A stretch of 64,000 nt of DNA from Melaminivora jejuensis (GTDB taxonomy: Bacteria; Pseudomonadota; Gammaproteobacteria; Burkholderiales; Burkholderiaceae_C): assembly GCF_017811175.1 (NCBI RefSeq), contig NZ_JACWIJ010000002.1, positions 744,001-808,000 on the forward strand, given 5' to 3'. Below, piece after piece: positions 36,429-47,595 of the stretch. The number at the start of each line of letters is the position of its first letter. Position 1 is the stretch's first letter. Both the position numbers and the translations under genes were made by a program. A model generated the notes under the pieces. That model saw only the letters and a program-made list of their open reading frames with translations, searched no databases and was not told the DNA's origin.

Positions 36429-36965
36429 ATGCGTCTCACCACCAAAGGCCGCTTTGCGGTCACCGCCATGATCGATCTGGCCCTGCGCCAGCACAATGGC
36501 CCTGTCACGCTGGCAGCGATCAGCCAGCGCCAGCAGATCTCGCTATCTTACCTGGAGCAGCTTTTTGGCAAGCTGCGCCGCCACGAGCTGGTCGAATCCA
36601 CGCGCGGCCCCGGCGGCGGCTACACCCTGGCGCGCAAGGCCGCCGATATCACAGTGGCCGACATCATCGTATCGGTGGATGAGCCTATTGACGCCACGCA
36701 ATGCGGCGGCAAGGAAAACTGCCTGGGCGAAGCGGGCCGCTGCATGACGCACGACCTGTGGGCCGCGCTGAACCAGCGCATGGTCGAATTCCTGGACTCG
36801 GTAACGCTGCAAAAGCTGGTGGACGAGCAACTCGCCAAGGGCATCCAGATCGAGGACAAGCCGGCCACGCGCCGCGCCATCTCGACCACGCCGGTGGTCA
36901 AGCCCATCCGCGTGAACGCACCCAATTCGGTCTTCGCACTGGGCAACGCCTTCGCCAAGTCCTGA
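36429..36965 (+). CDS. iscR: IscR, Rrf2-family [2Fe-2S] transcriptional regulator
   Basis: 178 residues; AAGGAG is well placed before the ATG. N-terminal winged helix ([21 protein letters not shown] ... [31 protein letters not shown]), then the cluster ligands Cys92, Cys98 and Cys105 with His108 in MTHDLW. The second cysteine spacing is one residue longer than in E. coli IscR. Represses the isc operon when it holds a cluster and can act as apo-protein at other sites. First gene of iscRSUA. Confidence 0.93.
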   Translation: MRLTTKGRFAVTAMIDLALRQHNGPVTLAAISQRQQISLSYLEQLFGKLRRHELVESTRGPGGGYTLARKAADITVADIIVSVDEPIDATQCGGKENCLGEAGRCMTHDLWAALNQRMVEFLDSVTLQKLVDEQLAKGIQIEDKPATRRAISTTPVVKPIRVNAPNSVFALGNAFAKS

Positions 36966-37084
36966 TCCGCCGTTCGCCGTTCGCCAGCCACCCCGCCAAG
37001 GCCGCCCGCCAGCCTGTCCGGGCGCCACCGATCCGCTCCCCGCAACCCCACGCCAGCCAGCGCAGCAGCACTACCCAGCCAGCC

Positions 37085-38305
37085 ATGGACATGACCCCGC
37101 ACTTTCCCATCTACCTCGACTACGGCGCGACGACCCCGGTCGATCCGCGCGTCGTGGACGCGATGATCCCCTGGTTGCGCGAGCACTTCGGCAACCCGGC
37201 CTCGCGCAGCCATGCCTGGGGCTGGGAGGCTGAGGAGGCCGTCGAGAAAGCCCGCGCCCAGGTGGCCGAGCTGATCGGCGCCGACCCGCGCGAGATCGTC
37301 TGGACCAGCGGCGCCACCGAGTCCAACAACCTCGCCATTAAGGGCGCGGCGCAGTTCTACAAGGGCAAGGGCAAGCACCTGATCACAGTCAAGACCGAGC
37401 ACAAGGCGGTGCTGGACGTGATGCGCGAGTTGGAGCGCCAGGGCTTCGAGGTCACCTACCTGGACGTGCAGGACAACGGCCTGCTGGACTTGGACGCCTT
37501 CAGGGCCGCCATCCGCCCGGACACCATCCTGGCCAGCGTCATGTACGTGAACAACGAGATCGGCGTGATCCAGGACATCCCGGCGATTGGCGCCATCTGC
37601 CGGGAAAGGGGCGTGCTGCTGCACGTCGATGCCGCGCAGGCCACCGGCAAGATAGCGATCGACATGAAACATCTTCCCGTCGATCTGATGAGCCTGGCCT
37701 CGCACAAGACCTATGGCCCCAAGGGCATAGGCGCGCTGTACGTGCGCAGAAAGCCCCGCGTGCGCCTGGAGGCGCAGATGCACGGCGGCGGCCACGAGCG
37801 CGGGATGCGCTCGGGTACCTTGCCCACGCACCAGATCGTCGGCATGGGCGAGGCCTTTCGCATCGCCCGCGAGGAAATGGCCCAGGACGGCGCGCGCGTG
37901 CGCGCCCTGCAGCAGCGCCTGCTGGACGGTCTCAAGGACATCGAGCAGGTCTTCATCAACGGCGACCTGGAACGCCGCGTGCCGCACAACCTGAACATGA
38001 GCTTCAACTACGTCGAGGGCGAGTCGCTGATCATGGGCATCAAGGGCTTGGCGGTGTCCAGCGGCTCGGCCTGCACTTCGGCAAGTCTTGAACCCAGCTA
38101 TGTGCTGCGCGCCCTGGGCCGCAGCGACGAGCTGGCGCACTCGTCGCTGCGCATGACCATCGGCCGCTTCACGACCGAGGAAGAAATCGACTACGCCGTG
38201 CAGACCATCCGCGACAACGTGGCGCGGCTGCGCGAACTCTCGCCGCTGTGGGAGATGTATCAGGACGGCATCGACCTGAGCACCATCCAGTGGGCCGCCC
38301 ACTGA
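37085..38305 (+). CDS. iscS: cysteine desulfurase IscS
   Basis: 406 residues, from the ATG at 37085 ([20 protein letters not shown]). Class V PLP enzyme of the IscS/NifS group: [25 protein letters not shown] lysine in [17 protein letters not shown], and the persulfide cysteine Cys330 in [17 protein letters not shown], with the C-terminal interaction tail intact. Supplies sulfur to IscU and other acceptors such as tRNA-thiolation proteins. 119 bases after iscR, without an obvious own promoter. Confidence 0.95.
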   Translation: MDMTPHFPIYLDYGATTPVDPRVVDAMIPWLREHFGNPASRSHAWGWEAEEAVEKARAQVAELIGADPREIVWTSGATESNNLAIKGAAQFYKGKGKHLITVKTEHKAVLDVMRELERQGFEVTYLDVQDNGLLDLDAFRAAIRPDTILASVMYVNNEIGVIQDIPAIGAICRERGVLLHVDAAQATGKIAIDMKHLPVDLMSLASHKTYGPKGIGALYVRRKPRVRLEAQMHGGGHERGMRSGTLPTHQIVGMGEAFRIAREEMAQDGARVRALQQRLLDGLKDIEQVFINGDLERRVPHNLNMSFNYVEGESLIMGIKGLAVSSGSACTSASLEPSYVLRALGRSDELAHSSLRMTIGRFTTEEEIDYAVQTIRDNVARLRELSPLWEMYQDGIDLSTIQWAAH

Positions 38306-38341
38306 CTGCCGCACAGCACCACCGAAAAGGAGAACTCAACC

Positions 38342-38746
38342 ATGGCTTACTCTGACAAGGTCGTTGACCACTACGAAAACCCGCGCAACGTCGGCTCCTT
38401 CGACAAGGGCGACGACACGGTGGGCACCGGCATGGTCGGCGCGCCGGCCTGCGGCGACGTGATGCGCCTGCAGATCAAGGTCAATCCCGATACCGGCGTG
38501 ATCGAGGACGCGCGCTTCAAGACCTATGGCTGCGGCTCGGCCATCGCCTCGTCGTCGCTGGTCACCGAGTGGGTCAAGGGCAAGACGCTGGACGAGGCCG
38601 CGCAGCTCAAGAACAGCGCCATCGCCGAGGAGCTGGCCCTGCCGCCCGTGAAGATCCACTGCTCCATCCTGGCCGAGGACGCCATCAAGGCGGCGGTCAA
38701 GGACTACAAGGCCAAGCACGGCGCCGCTGCCGAAGCGCTGGCCTGA
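38342..38746 (+). CDS. iscU: IscU Fe-S cluster scaffold
   Basis: 134 residues. All three cluster cysteines and the Asp are present: GAPACGDVM, TYGCGSAIASSS and KIHCSILAEDAIKAA; the LPPVKIHC segment is the HscA recognition motif (LPPVK). Builds [2Fe-2S] clusters with IscS. Follows iscS by 36 bases with a purine-rich AAAAGGAG site. Confidence 0.96.
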   Translation: MAYSDKVVDHYENPRNVGSFDKGDDTVGTGMVGAPACGDVMRLQIKVNPDTGVIEDARFKTYGCGSAIASSSLVTEWVKGKTLDEAAQLKNSAIAEELALPPVKIHCSILAEDAIKAAVKDYKAKHGAAAEALA

Positions 38747-38776
38747 GCGGCAACCCCGACGACAGGAGCGCCGCCC

Positions 38777-39100
38777 ATGGCCATCACGCTGACCGAAGCC
38801 GCCGCCCGGCACGTCAACCGCTACCTGGCCCGCAGGGGCAAGGGCGTGGGCGTGCGCCTGGGCATCAAGACCACTGGCTGCTCGGGCCTGGCCTACCAGC
38901 TGGAATACGTGGACGAGCAGGATCCGGCAGACGTCGTATTCGAGGAGCACGGCGTTCGGCTCATGATCGACCCCAAGAGCCTGGCCTACATCGACGGCAC
39001 TGAACTGGACTTCGTGCGCGAGGGCCTGAACGAAGGCTTCAGGTTCAACAACCCCAACGAGCGCGACCGCTGCGGCTGCGGCGAGAGCTTCCGCGTCTGA
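38777..39100 (+). CDS. iscA: IscA A-type Fe-S carrier
   Basis: 107 residues. Conserved cysteines [15 protein letters not shown] and CGCGESF (CxC) identify an A-type carrier protein; the [26 protein letters not shown] type N-terminus fits IscA. Transfers clusters to apo-proteins. A strong terminator follows, so iscA ends the first transcription segment of the isc cluster. Confidence 0.94.
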   Translation: MAITLTEAAARHVNRYLARRGKGVGVRLGIKTTGCSGLAYQLEYVDEQDPADVVFEEHGVRLMIDPKSLAYIDGTELDFVREGLNEGFRFNNPNERDRCGCGESFRV

Positions 39101-39129
39101 TCGCCTACAGCCGCCCGCCCGCCCGTGCA

Positions 39130-39162
39130 AACCGCCACCGCGCCGCGCGCTGGCGGTTTTTT
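39130..39162 (+). terminator. intrinsic terminator after iscA
   Basis: AACCGCCA (39130-39137) pairs with TGGCGGTT (39151-39158) around a GC-rich loop, followed by a T-run to 39162. An 8-bp stem with six T residues is a standard Rho-independent terminator. It separates iscRSUA from hscBA-fdx. Confidence 0.85.
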
Positions 39163-39185
39163 CATGCGGCACAGTCTGATGAAAA

Positions 39186-39267
39186 TGATAGCTGGCAGCG
39201 CTTGTCTGGCAAGACTTTGACTGTCAAAACACCTTGAAACCTAATACAGGCAAGCGCTGACAGCTCA
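39186..39267. repeat. AGCGCTTG-family palindromic repeat, paired copy, upstream of hscB
   Basis: Left arm TGATAGCTGGCAGCGCTTG (39186-39204), identical over 19 bases to the left arm at 6987. Right arm CAAGCGCTGACAGCTCA (39251-39267). The element ends 10 bases before the hscB ATG, so it occupies the place where the hscB promoter and leader should be. Confidence 0.8.
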
Positions 39268-39277
39268 CTTTTTTGAC

Positions 39278-39808
39278 ATGAACCTGAATCTGCAATCCGA
39301 CGACTTCGAACTCTTTGGCCTGCCGCGCCGCTTTGCCCAGGATGCGGCGCAACTGCACGAGCGCTGGCAGGACTTGCAGCGCCAGGCACACCCGGATCGC
39401 TTCGCCAGCCAGGGCGCAGCCGCGCAGCGCGTGGCCATGCAGTGGTCGGTGCGCATCAACGAGGCCTGGCAGCGGCTGAAAGACCCTCTCAGGCGCGCCG
39501 CCTATCTGTGCGAGCTGCACGGCACGCCCGTCCGCGCCGAGGACAACACCGCCATGCCGGCGCAGTTTCTGCTGCAGCAGATGCAGTGGCGCGAGGCGCT
39601 GGATGAGGCGCTGGACGCTGCCGACGGCACCGCCGCCCTGGACGAGCTGCACGACGAGGTGCAGCGCGCGCGCCGCGAGGCCATCGGGCGGCTGGAGCAA
39701 CTGATCGACCAGCAGCAGGACTGGCCGGCGGCGGTGGCCGAAGTCAGAGCCCTGATGTTCATTGCGCGATTCGCGCGCGACATCGAGCAGCGCCAAGGCC
39801 TGCTGTGA
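39278..39808 (+). CDS. hscB: HscB (Hsc20) Fe-S co-chaperone
   Basis: 176 residues. N-terminal J domain with the HPDRF motif (RQAHPDRFASQGAAAQR), then a C-terminal three-helix IscU-binding domain (MPAQFLLQQMQWREALDEA). Stimulates the HscA ATPase and delivers IscU. It is preceded by a palindromic repeat rather than by a clear ribosome site. Confidence 0.93.
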   Translation: MNLNLQSDDFELFGLPRRFAQDAAQLHERWQDLQRQAHPDRFASQGAAAQRVAMQWSVRINEAWQRLKDPLRRAAYLCELHGTPVRAEDNTAMPAQFLLQQMQWREALDEALDAADGTAALDELHDEVQRARREAIGRLEQLIDQQQDWPAAVAEVRALMFIARFARDIEQRQGLL

Positions 39809-39864
39809 CAATTGCTGGCTGCCCCGACCCCTGAACCACAAGACATCCACCACCCGACACACCC

Positions 39865-41736
<1,872 letters not shown>

Positions 41737-41804
41737 AGCCGCCCGCCAAGCTATCCGCCAGGTTGCCCCAGACCCGCCAAGATCAAGAAAGAACACGCCC
41801 CCAC

Positions 41805-42143
41805 ATGCCCGTCATCAAAATCCTGCCCCACCCGCAATACGCGCCGCAGGGCGCCGAAATCAACGCCCCCGTCGGCACCTCGATCTGCGAGGCGCTGCTG
41901 GAAAACGGCATCAACATCGAGCACGCCTGCGACATGAGCTGCGCCTGCACGACCTGCCATGTCATCGTGCGGTGCGGCTACGACTCGCTCAATGAGGCCG
42001 AGGAGGAGGAGGAAGACCTGCTCGACCGTGCCTGGGGCCTGGAGCCGCAGTCGCGCCTGTCGTGCCAGGCCATCCTGGCGCAGCAGGATGTGACGGTGGA
42101 AATTCCCAAATACACCATCAACCACGCACGCGAGAACCATTGA
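41805..42143 (+). CDS. fdx: ISC-type [2Fe-2S] ferredoxin
   Basis: 112 residues from the ATG at 41805. Adrenodoxin-like fold; ligands Cys42, Cys48, Cys51 and Cys87 (IEHACDMSCACTTCHVIV ... SRLSC) are present. Donates electrons during cluster synthesis on IscU. Two further cysteines (Cys46, Cys57) are near the cluster. Last gene of hscBA-fdx. No iscX or cyaY follows. Confidence 0.94.
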   Translation: MPVIKILPHPQYAPQGAEINAPVGTSICEALLENGINIEHACDMSCACTTCHVIVRCGYDSLNEAEEEEEDLLDRAWGLEPQSRLSCQAILAQQDVTVEIPKYTINHARENH

Positions 42144-42165
42144 TGAGCAACAGGAGGCACCGGGC

Positions 42166-42882
42166 ATGAGCCGCCAGATCGTTCTGGACACGGAAACCAC
42201 CGGCCTGTCGGCTGCCGCCGGCGACCGCGTGATCGAGCTGGGCTGCGTTGAGCTGGTGAACCGCAAGCTCACGCGCAACAACCTGCATCTGTACTTCAAT
42301 CCGGATCGCGACAGCCACCCGGATGCGCTGCGCGTACACGGCATCACCAGTGAATTCCTGCGCGACAAGCCGCGCTTTCACGAGTGCGCGCAGCAGGTGC
42401 TGGAGTATTTGCGCGGCGCCGAGCTGATCATCCACAACGCCAGTTTCGACGTCGGTTTCCTGGACAAGGAGCTGGAGCTGGCCGGCCTGGCGCCGCTGGC
42501 CACGCACGTCGGCGCCATCACCGACACCCTGGCCATGGCCAAGGAGCTGTACCCGGGCAAGCGCAACTCGCTCGACGGCCTGTGTGACCGCCTGGGTGTG
42601 GACAACACGGGGCGCACCCTGCACGGCGCGCTGCTGGACGCCGAACTGCTGGCCGACGTCTATATCAACATGACGCGCGGGCAGGACGCGCTGCTGGTGG
42701 CGGACGATGTGTCCACTGGCAGCGACGGCCTGAGCGCCGCCGCCGTGGATCTGTGCCGGCTGGTGCTGCCGGTGCTGGCGCCCACAGCCGAGGAGCTGGC
42801 CGCGCATGAGGACGTGCTGGCGCAGCTGGACAAATCCAGCGGCGGCAAGACCGTCTGGCGCACGGCACAGCTGGCGGCATGA
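42166..42882 (+). CDS. dnaQ: DNA polymerase III epsilon subunit (3'-5' proofreading exonuclease)
   Basis: 238 residues. DEDDh exonuclease: Exo I VLDTETTGL, Exo II HNASFDVGFLDKEL, Exo III HGALLDAELLADVYINM. The C-terminal region (EDVLAQLDKSSGGKTVWR) would tether it to the polymerase alpha subunit. 22 bases after fdx, so possibly read through from it, and immediately upstream of two tRNA genes. Confidence 0.95.
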   Translation: MSRQIVLDTETTGLSAAAGDRVIELGCVELVNRKLTRNNLHLYFNPDRDSHPDALRVHGITSEFLRDKPRFHECAQQVLEYLRGAELIIHNASFDVGFLDKELELAGLAPLATHVGAITDTLAMAKELYPGKRNSLDGLCDRLGVDNTGRTLHGALLDAELLADVYINMTRGQDALLVADDVSTGSDGLSAAAVDLCRLVLPVLAPTAEELAAHEDVLAQLDKSSGGKTVWRTAQLAA

Positions 42883-42952
42883 AATGTCGGGTGAGGTAAA
42901 TTTCCGCCTTGAATCTGTGCCATAATCGCGGGCTTGTCGCACTACACGACGC

Positions 42953-43027
42953 GGGTGATTAGCTCAGTGGTAGAGCACTGCCTTCACACGGCAGGGGTCG
43001 CAGGTTCAAACCCTGCATCACCCACCA
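42953..43027 (+). tRNA. tRNA-Val(CAC), copy 1
   Basis: 75 nt including the encoded CCA. The acceptor stem GGGTGAT pairs with ATCACCC. The D arm is AGCTCAGTGGTAGAGC. The anticodon stem CTGCC/GGCAG holds the loop TTCACAC with anticodon CAC, which reads GTG codons. The T arm is GCAGG TTCAAAC CCTGC. A CATAAT box at 42921-42926 is the likely -10. Confidence 0.95.
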
Positions 43028-43065
43028 GGCACAGCACGGAAAACCCGCTCAGGCGTTTTCCGTCC

Positions 43066-43140
43066 GGGTCGTTAACTCAGCGGTAGAGTGCCACCTTCAC
43101 ACGGTGGAAGCCAGTGGTTCGATCCCACTACGACCCACCA
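43066..43140 (+). tRNA. tRNA-Val(CAC), copy 2
   Basis: 75 nt including CCA. Acceptor stem GGGTCGT with ACGACCC, D arm AACTCAGCGGTAGAGT, anticodon stem CCACC/GGTGG with loop TTCACAC (anticodon CAC), T arm AGTGG TTCGATC CCACT. It differs from copy 1 at many stem positions, each compensated, so it is a diverged isoacceptor rather than a recent duplicate. The 38-bp spacer contains CGGAAAAC/GTTTTCCG, an 8-bp inverted repeat that could help processing of the dimeric precursor. After it, 43141-43316 holds no gene that I can see. Confidence 0.95.
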
Positions 43141-43316
43141 GATGCCCCATCCCCGCAGTGCGCGGCATCCTGGAAATCCCACAAAAACCTCAGCCAATCG
43201 TCTTGCTTTCCTGCTGCCGCCTTGGCGCAAGTGCTGGCCCGTCCGTGCGCACACAGGTGCCCGGGTTCCGCCAGCCCGCCCCATGAAAGGCAGCGGGCCG
43301 GCAGCACCCTCGATGT

Positions 43317-43790
43317 TCAGCGGTGCCGGCTCTTCATGGCCCGCTCGACCTCGCGCTTGCCCTCGCGCTCCTTGATGGTGTCGCGCTTGTCGTGCTCGGC
43401 CTTGCCCTTGGCCAGGGCGATCTCGCACTTGGCGCGGCCTTCCTTCCAGTACAGCTTGAGCGGCACCAGCGTGTAGCCCTTTTGCTCGACCTTGCCGATC
43501 AGGCGGCGAATCTCGTCCTTGTGCAGCAGCAGCTTCTTGATGCGCGCAGCATCCGGGCTGACGTGGGTCGATGCGGTCTTGAGCGGGTTGATCTGGCAGC
43601 CGATCAGAAACAGCTCGCCGTCCTTGATGATCACATAGCCATCGGTCAATTGCGCCTTGCCGCCGCGCAGCGCCTTGACCTCCCAGCCATGCAGCACCAT
43701 GCCGGCCTCGTGGCGCTCCTCGAAGAAGTAGTTGAAGGCTGCCTTCTTGTTTTCGGCGATGCGGGGATTGGGGTCGGGTTTCTTGGCCAT
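43317..43790 (-). CDS. smpB: SsrA-binding protein SmpB
   Basis: 157 residues. Binds tmRNA in rescue of stalled ribosomes. Family sequence [84 protein letters not shown] and the Lys/Arg-rich tail [11 protein letters not shown] are all there. Divergent from ratA-rnfH, the same arrangement as in E. coli (smpB next to ratA/ratB). Confidence 0.95.
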   Translation of the reverse strand: MAKKPDPNPRIAENKKAAFNYFFEERHEAGMVLHGWEVKALRGGKAQLTDGYVIIKDGELFLIGCQINPLKTASTHVSPDAARIKKLLLHKDEIRRLIGKVEQKGYTLVPLKLYWKEGRAKCEIALAKGKAEHDKRDTIKEREGKREVERAMKSRHR

Positions 43791-43897
43791 GCTGTCGTAG
43801 TTGAGGCGCAGGCCGGAAGAATCAAACCTCTTCCCTACAATGCCTGTCGTTTCGCGCCGTCGATTCTAGGGGGCGTGTCCATGCACACTGCCTGCTC

Positions 43898-44338
43898 ATG
43901 AAAACCGTCAACAAGTCCGTCCTCATCTGGTACAGCCCCGAGGAGATGTTTGCCCTGGTCACCGACGTCGCGCGCTATCCGCAGTTCCTGCCCTGGTGCG
44001 ACCATGCCCGCGTGCTGCAGGAAGACGCCAGCGGCATGACTGCCGAGGTCGGCATAGCGCTGGGTGGCATCAAGAAATCCTTTGTCACGCGCAACACGCA
44101 TGAGGCTGGCCGGCGCGTGCAGCTGGAGCTGGTCGAGGGGCCGTTCTCGCAGCTCGAGGGCGACTGGCAATTTCATCCAGTGGGCGATGGCACGCAGCGC
44201 GCCTGCAAGGTCGAGCTGACGCTGCGCTATGGCTTTGCCAGCCGCGCCCTGGCGGCACTGGTCGGCCCGGTGTTCGACCGCATCGCCGCCTCCCTGGTCG
44301 ATGCCTTCATCAAGCGTGCCGAGCAGGTCTATGGCTGA
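43898..44338 (+). CDS. ratA: RatA / COQ10-START-domain protein
   Basis: 146 residues. SRPBCC fold of the RatA/Coq10 type: VLIWYSPEEMFALVTDVARYPQFLPWC, the typical GIKKSFVTRNTHEAGRRVQLELVEGPFSQLEG, and C-terminal GPVFDRIAASLVDAFIKRA. In E. coli RatA is described as a ribosome-association toxin; homologues bind ubiquinone precursors. Overlaps the rnfH start by 8 bases. Confidence 0.88.
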   Translation: MKTVNKSVLIWYSPEEMFALVTDVARYPQFLPWCDHARVLQEDASGMTAEVGIALGGIKKSFVTRNTHEAGRRVQLELVEGPFSQLEGDWQFHPVGDGTQRACKVELTLRYGFASRALAALVGPVFDRIAASLVDAFIKRAEQVYG

Positions 44339-44668
44339 GCAGCCTGCCGGGTTGCAGGTGACAGTGTGCATATCCCCGGCGCCTGGGCAGGTGCGCGAGT
44401 GGCAATTGCAGTTGCCGCCCGGTGCCACCGTGGCCGATGCCCTGCACGCTGCCGGCCTGGATGCGGCAGCGTGGCCGCAATTGGCATTCGGCATCTGGGG
44501 CCGCAGCGCTACCCTGGGCCAGACCCTGCACGACGGTGACCGGGTGGAGGGCTGCCGCGCCTTGACCGTTGACCCCAAGGAGGCGCGGCGCCAGCGCTTT
44601 GCCAGCCAGGGCGCGCGCTCTGCCGGCCTGTTTGCCCGGCGTCGGCCCGGGCCAAGCCAGGCTATTGA
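44331..44668 (+). CDS. RnfH/RatB ubiquitin-like protein, stop displaced by an apparent -1 frameshift
   Basis: The ATG at 44331 overlaps ratA and gives the RnfH beta-grasp fold: VTVCISPAPGQVREWQLQLPPGATVADALHAAGL ... GIWGRSATLGQTLHDGDRVEGCRALTVDPKEARRQRF. Relatives end in a sequence like RRRPGAKAGY. Here the frame after RRRPG goes to PSQAIEAL and stays open to 45137, antisense to the DUF4124 gene. One extra G at the GGG of 44649-44651 would give RRRPGAKPGY and stop at 44666-44668. I give the conserved extent; the literal frame ends at 45137. Either a real frameshift with a long extension or a missing base. Confidence 0.75.
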
Positions 44669-44695
44669 GGCGTTGCGGGCGGGGGCAGGCGGTGT

Positions 44696-45217
44696 TCAGC
44701 AGTTCTGCCGGATGGCGTCCTGCGCCCGGCGCAGCTCGGTGGCGCGGGTGGCATCGTCCATCAGCACGCGCTCGCCGCTGGCATTGACGTGCGCCAGGGT
44801 GGCGCCCGAGTTCAGGGTGGCGAGCAACTGCCGGGCGCGCGCACAGTTGTCGGCGCGCAGCTGCGCTTGGGCATGGGCCTGCGCAGCTTCCTCGGCCTGG
44901 CGGCGGGCGGCCTCGGCGGCTTCCAGCCTGGCCTTTTCCTTTTCCAGCGCAGGGTCGCGGCCAGAGGGCGCGGGCGGCTGCGGCGCGGCGGCTGCTGGTG
45001 GCGCTCCATCCGTGCCCGCTTCAGCGGCTGCCGGCGCCGATGCGGCGGGGCGCGGCTGCGGCGGCTGCTTGAGGATGTTGTGCTCGGGCACCTCCTGTGG
45101 CGGTGGACGGTCGCTGAACACCTTGCGTCCGCTTTGATCGATCCACTGCCACTGCGCGGCAGCGCCGAGAGACCACAGGCAGGCCAGGGCCAGCAGGAAA
45201 AGCGATTTGCGTTGCAT
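44696..45217 (-). CDS. DUF4124-domain periplasmic protein
   Basis: 173 residues. Signal peptide KSLFLLALACLWSLGAAA, then the short DUF4124 domain (QWQWIDQSGRKVFSDRPPPQEVPEHNIL), a Pro/Ala-rich linker, and a Glu/Ala/Arg-rich helical part (EKEKARLEAAEAARRQAEEAAQAHAQAQLR) that is probably a coiled coil, ending in a region with two cysteines. Function unknown. Divergent from guaB. Confidence 0.8.
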   Translation of the reverse strand: MQRKSLFLLALACLWSLGAAAQWQWIDQSGRKVFSDRPPPQEVPEHNILKQPPQPRPAASAPAAAEAGTDGAPPAAAAPQPPAPSGRDPALEKEKARLEAAEAARRQAEEAAQAHAQAQLRADNCARARQLLATLNSGATLAHVNASGERVLMDDATRATELRRAQDAIRQNC

Positions 45218-45273
45218 AGGCCGGGCAGTGTAGTGCCCCCGGCGCTGGCTCCGGCGCCGTGTCGCACGGCGGG

Positions 45274-45292
45274 TACAATCGATTTTTTGGAG
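45274..45292 (+). promoter_or_regulatory. guaB -10 box and ribosome-binding site
   Basis: TACAAT at 45274-45279 is a good -10 hexamer, and TGGAGC (45288-45293 area) gives a ribosome site about 8 bases before the ATG at 45301. The matching -35 region is GC-rich and weak. The leader would be very short. Confidence 0.45.
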
Positions 45293-45300
45293 CTTTTCAC

Positions 45301-46776
45301 ATGCGCCTACTCGGAAAAGCGCTCACCTTCGACGATGTGTTGCTGGTGCCGGCGTACTCCCAAGTCCTCCCGAAGGACACCTCTCTTGCCACGCGCTTCA
45401 CGCGCAACATCCAGCTCAATCTGCCGCTGGTGTCCGCTGCCATGGACACGGTGACCGAAGCGCGTCTGGCCATTGCCATCGCGCAAGAGGGCGGCATCGG
45501 CGTCATCCACAAGAACATGACCGCCGAGCAGCAGGCGGCGGAAGTCGCCAAGGTCAAGCGCCACGAGTCCGGCGTGGTACACGACCCGGTGGTCATCACC
45601 CCCGAGCACACCGTGCTGCAGGTGCTGGAGCTGTCGGAAAACCTGGGCATCTCGGGCTTTCCGGTGTGCGACGGCGGCAAGGTGGTGGGCATCGTGACCA
45701 GCCGCGACGTGCGCTTCGAGACGCGCTACGACGTCAAGGTGCGCGAGATCATGACGCCGCGCGAGCGACTGATCACCGTCAACGAAAAGGACGGCACCAC
45801 GCCCGCCGAAGCCAAGGCGCTGCTCAACCGCCACAAGCTCGAACGCCTGCTGGTGGTCAACGACGCCTTTGAGTTGAAGGGCCTGATCACCGTCAAGGAC
45901 ATCAACAAGCAGACCAGCTTTCCCAACGCCGCGCGCGACAGCGCCGGCAGCCTGCGCGTGGCCGCAGCCGTGGGCGTCGGCCCGGGCACCGAGGAGCGCG
46001 TGGAGCTGCTGGTCAAGGCCGGCGTGGATGCGCTGGTGGTGGACACCGCGCACGGCCACTCCAAGGGCGTGATCGAGCGCGTGCGCTGGGTCAAGCAGCA
46101 CTATCCGCAGGTCGAGGTCATCGGCGGCAACATCGCCACCGGCGCCGCCGCGCTGGCGCTGGTCGAGGCCGGCGCGGATGCGGTCAAGGTCGGCATCGGC
46201 CCCGGCTCGATCTGCACCACGCGCATCGTCGCCGGCGTGGGCGTGCCGCAGATCATGGCCATCGACAGCGTGGCCACGGCGCTCAAGGGCACGGGCGTGC
46301 CCCTGATTGCCGACGGCGGCATCCGCTTCTCGGGCGACATCGCCAAGGCGATTGCTGCCGGCGCCTCGACCATCATGATGGGCGGCATGTTTGCCGGCAC
46401 CGAGGAAGCGCCCGGCGAGGTCATCCTGTATCAGGGCCGCAGCTACAAGAGCTACCGCGGCATGGGCTCGATTGGCGCCATGCAGCAGGGCAGCGCCGAC
46501 CGCTATTTCCAGGAGGCCACCACCGGCAACCCCAATGCCGACAAGCTGGTGCCCGAAGGCATCGAGGGCCGCGTGCCCTACAAGGGCAGCATGGTCAGCA
46601 TCGTGTTCCAGATGGCCGGCGGTGTGCGCGCCGCCATGGGCTATTGCGGCTGCGCGACGATTGCCGAGATGAACGAGCGCGCCGAGTTCGTCGAAATCAC
46701 CGCCGCCGGCATCCGCGAGTCGCACGTCCACGATGTGCAGATCGTCAAGGAAGCGCCCAACTACCGCGCCGACTGA
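45301..46776 (+). CDS. guaB: inosine-5'-monophosphate dehydrogenase
   Basis: 491 residues. Oxidises IMP to XMP with NAD, the first step to GMP. N-terminal [17 protein letters not shown], two CBS domains inserted at about residues 90-205, the catalytic loop [11 protein letters not shown] with Cys305, phosphate-binding [16 protein letters not shown], and [11 protein letters not shown]. Start at 45301 fits the family. guaA lies downstream, separated by a DIP1984-family gene. Confidence 0.96.
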   Translation: MRLLGKALTFDDVLLVPAYSQVLPKDTSLATRFTRNIQLNLPLVSAAMDTVTEARLAIAIAQEGGIGVIHKNMTAEQQAAEVAKVKRHESGVVHDPVVITPEHTVLQVLELSENLGISGFPVCDGGKVVGIVTSRDVRFETRYDVKVREIMTPRERLITVNEKDGTTPAEAKALLNRHKLERLLVVNDAFELKGLITVKDINKQTSFPNAARDSAGSLRVAAAVGVGPGTEERVELLVKAGVDALVVDTAHGHSKGVIERVRWVKQHYPQVEVIGGNIATGAAALALVEAGADAVKVGIGPGSICTTRIVAGVGVPQIMAIDSVATALKGTGVPLIADGGIRFSGDIAKAIAAGASTIMMGGMFAGTEEAPGEVILYQGRSYKSYRGMGSIGAMQQGSADRYFQEATTGNPNADKLVPEGIEGRVPYKGSMVSIVFQMAGGVRAAMGYCGCATIAEMNERAEFVEITAAGIRESHVHDVQIVKEAPNYRAD

Positions 46777-46822
46777 CCTGGCGCGCGCCGCGCCAGCCAC
46801 GTCTCCAAGGAGCCTTCCATCC

Positions 46823-47284
46823 ATGCAACTTGCCGAAGCCCTGCTGATCCGCGCCGATCAGAACAAGAAGATCCTGTCGCTGCGTGCGCGCATCGCACAC
46901 AACGCGCTGGCCCAGGAGGGCGATGCGCCGCAGGAGGACGTGGCCGCGCTGCTGGCCGAGTGCTTTGCCGTGATTGAGCAGCAGCGCCTGCTGGTGCAGC
47001 GCATCAACGCCGCCAACGCCAGCGCCCGCCTGCCCGATGGCCGACCGCTGGCCCAGGTGCTGGGCGAGCGCGAGGCCCTGGCCCAGCGTCACGCCGTGCT
47101 GACCCAGGCCGTGGAGGCCACGCGCCAGGACACCGACCGCTACTCCATGCGTGAAATCAAATGGGTGCCCCAGCTGGACGTGCCCGCCACGCAGCGCCAG
47201 ATTGAAGACCTGGCGCGGCAGTTGCGCGAACTCAACATCCGCCTGCAGGAGGCTAACTGGCAGGTTACCCTGCCGGAGGTCTGA
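46823..47284 (+). CDS. DIP1984 family protein
   Basis: 153 residues; AAGGAG upstream. All-helical protein with the family outline MQLAEALLIRADQNKKILSLRARI, LVQRINAANASARLPDGRPLAQVLGEREAL, DTDRYSMREIKWVPQLDV and LRELNIRLQEANWQ. Members are sometimes called septicolysin-like, without firm function. Placed between guaB and guaA on the same strand. Confidence 0.8.
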   Translation: MQLAEALLIRADQNKKILSLRARIAHNALAQEGDAPQEDVAALLAECFAVIEQQRLLVQRINAANASARLPDGRPLAQVLGEREALAQRHAVLTQAVEATRQDTDRYSMREIKWVPQLDVPATQRQIEDLARQLRELNIRLQEANWQVTLPEV

Positions 47285-47332
47285 AACGGCGCCAGCAGAC
47301 AGGCCTGGGACACGGCGATTTGCTATGTTTTC

Positions 47333-47379
47333 AATAGCTATCAGCGCTTGACCTGTAAGGATTTCAGGCCGATTTCATA
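47333..47379. repeat. AGCGCTTG-family repeat, single copy
   Basis: AATAGCTATCAGCGCTTGAC (47333-47352) followed by CTGTAAGGATTTCAGGCCGA and TTTCAT, the usual flank. It is in the 342-bp gene-free stretch 47285-47626. The remainder of that stretch contains only GC-rich sequence and the hairpin at 47596-47617. Confidence 0.75.
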
Positions 47380-47595
47380 TAAAAATCAGTCATTTTCTGT
47401 TTTCTGGAGCACACCGGGCGAGCACAAAGACCCCGGCTGGCCGCCAGGGGGTCGAACAATGCTGGCGGCCTGGCAGGCGCAAAGGGCAGCGCCACCCCGT
47501 TACCCATCAGCCCCATACCCCTGACCCGGTACCCCTGATCCGTCACCCCTCACTACCATGTGCTGACGGTGTGCTCCACCCCTATTGAACCGAAT

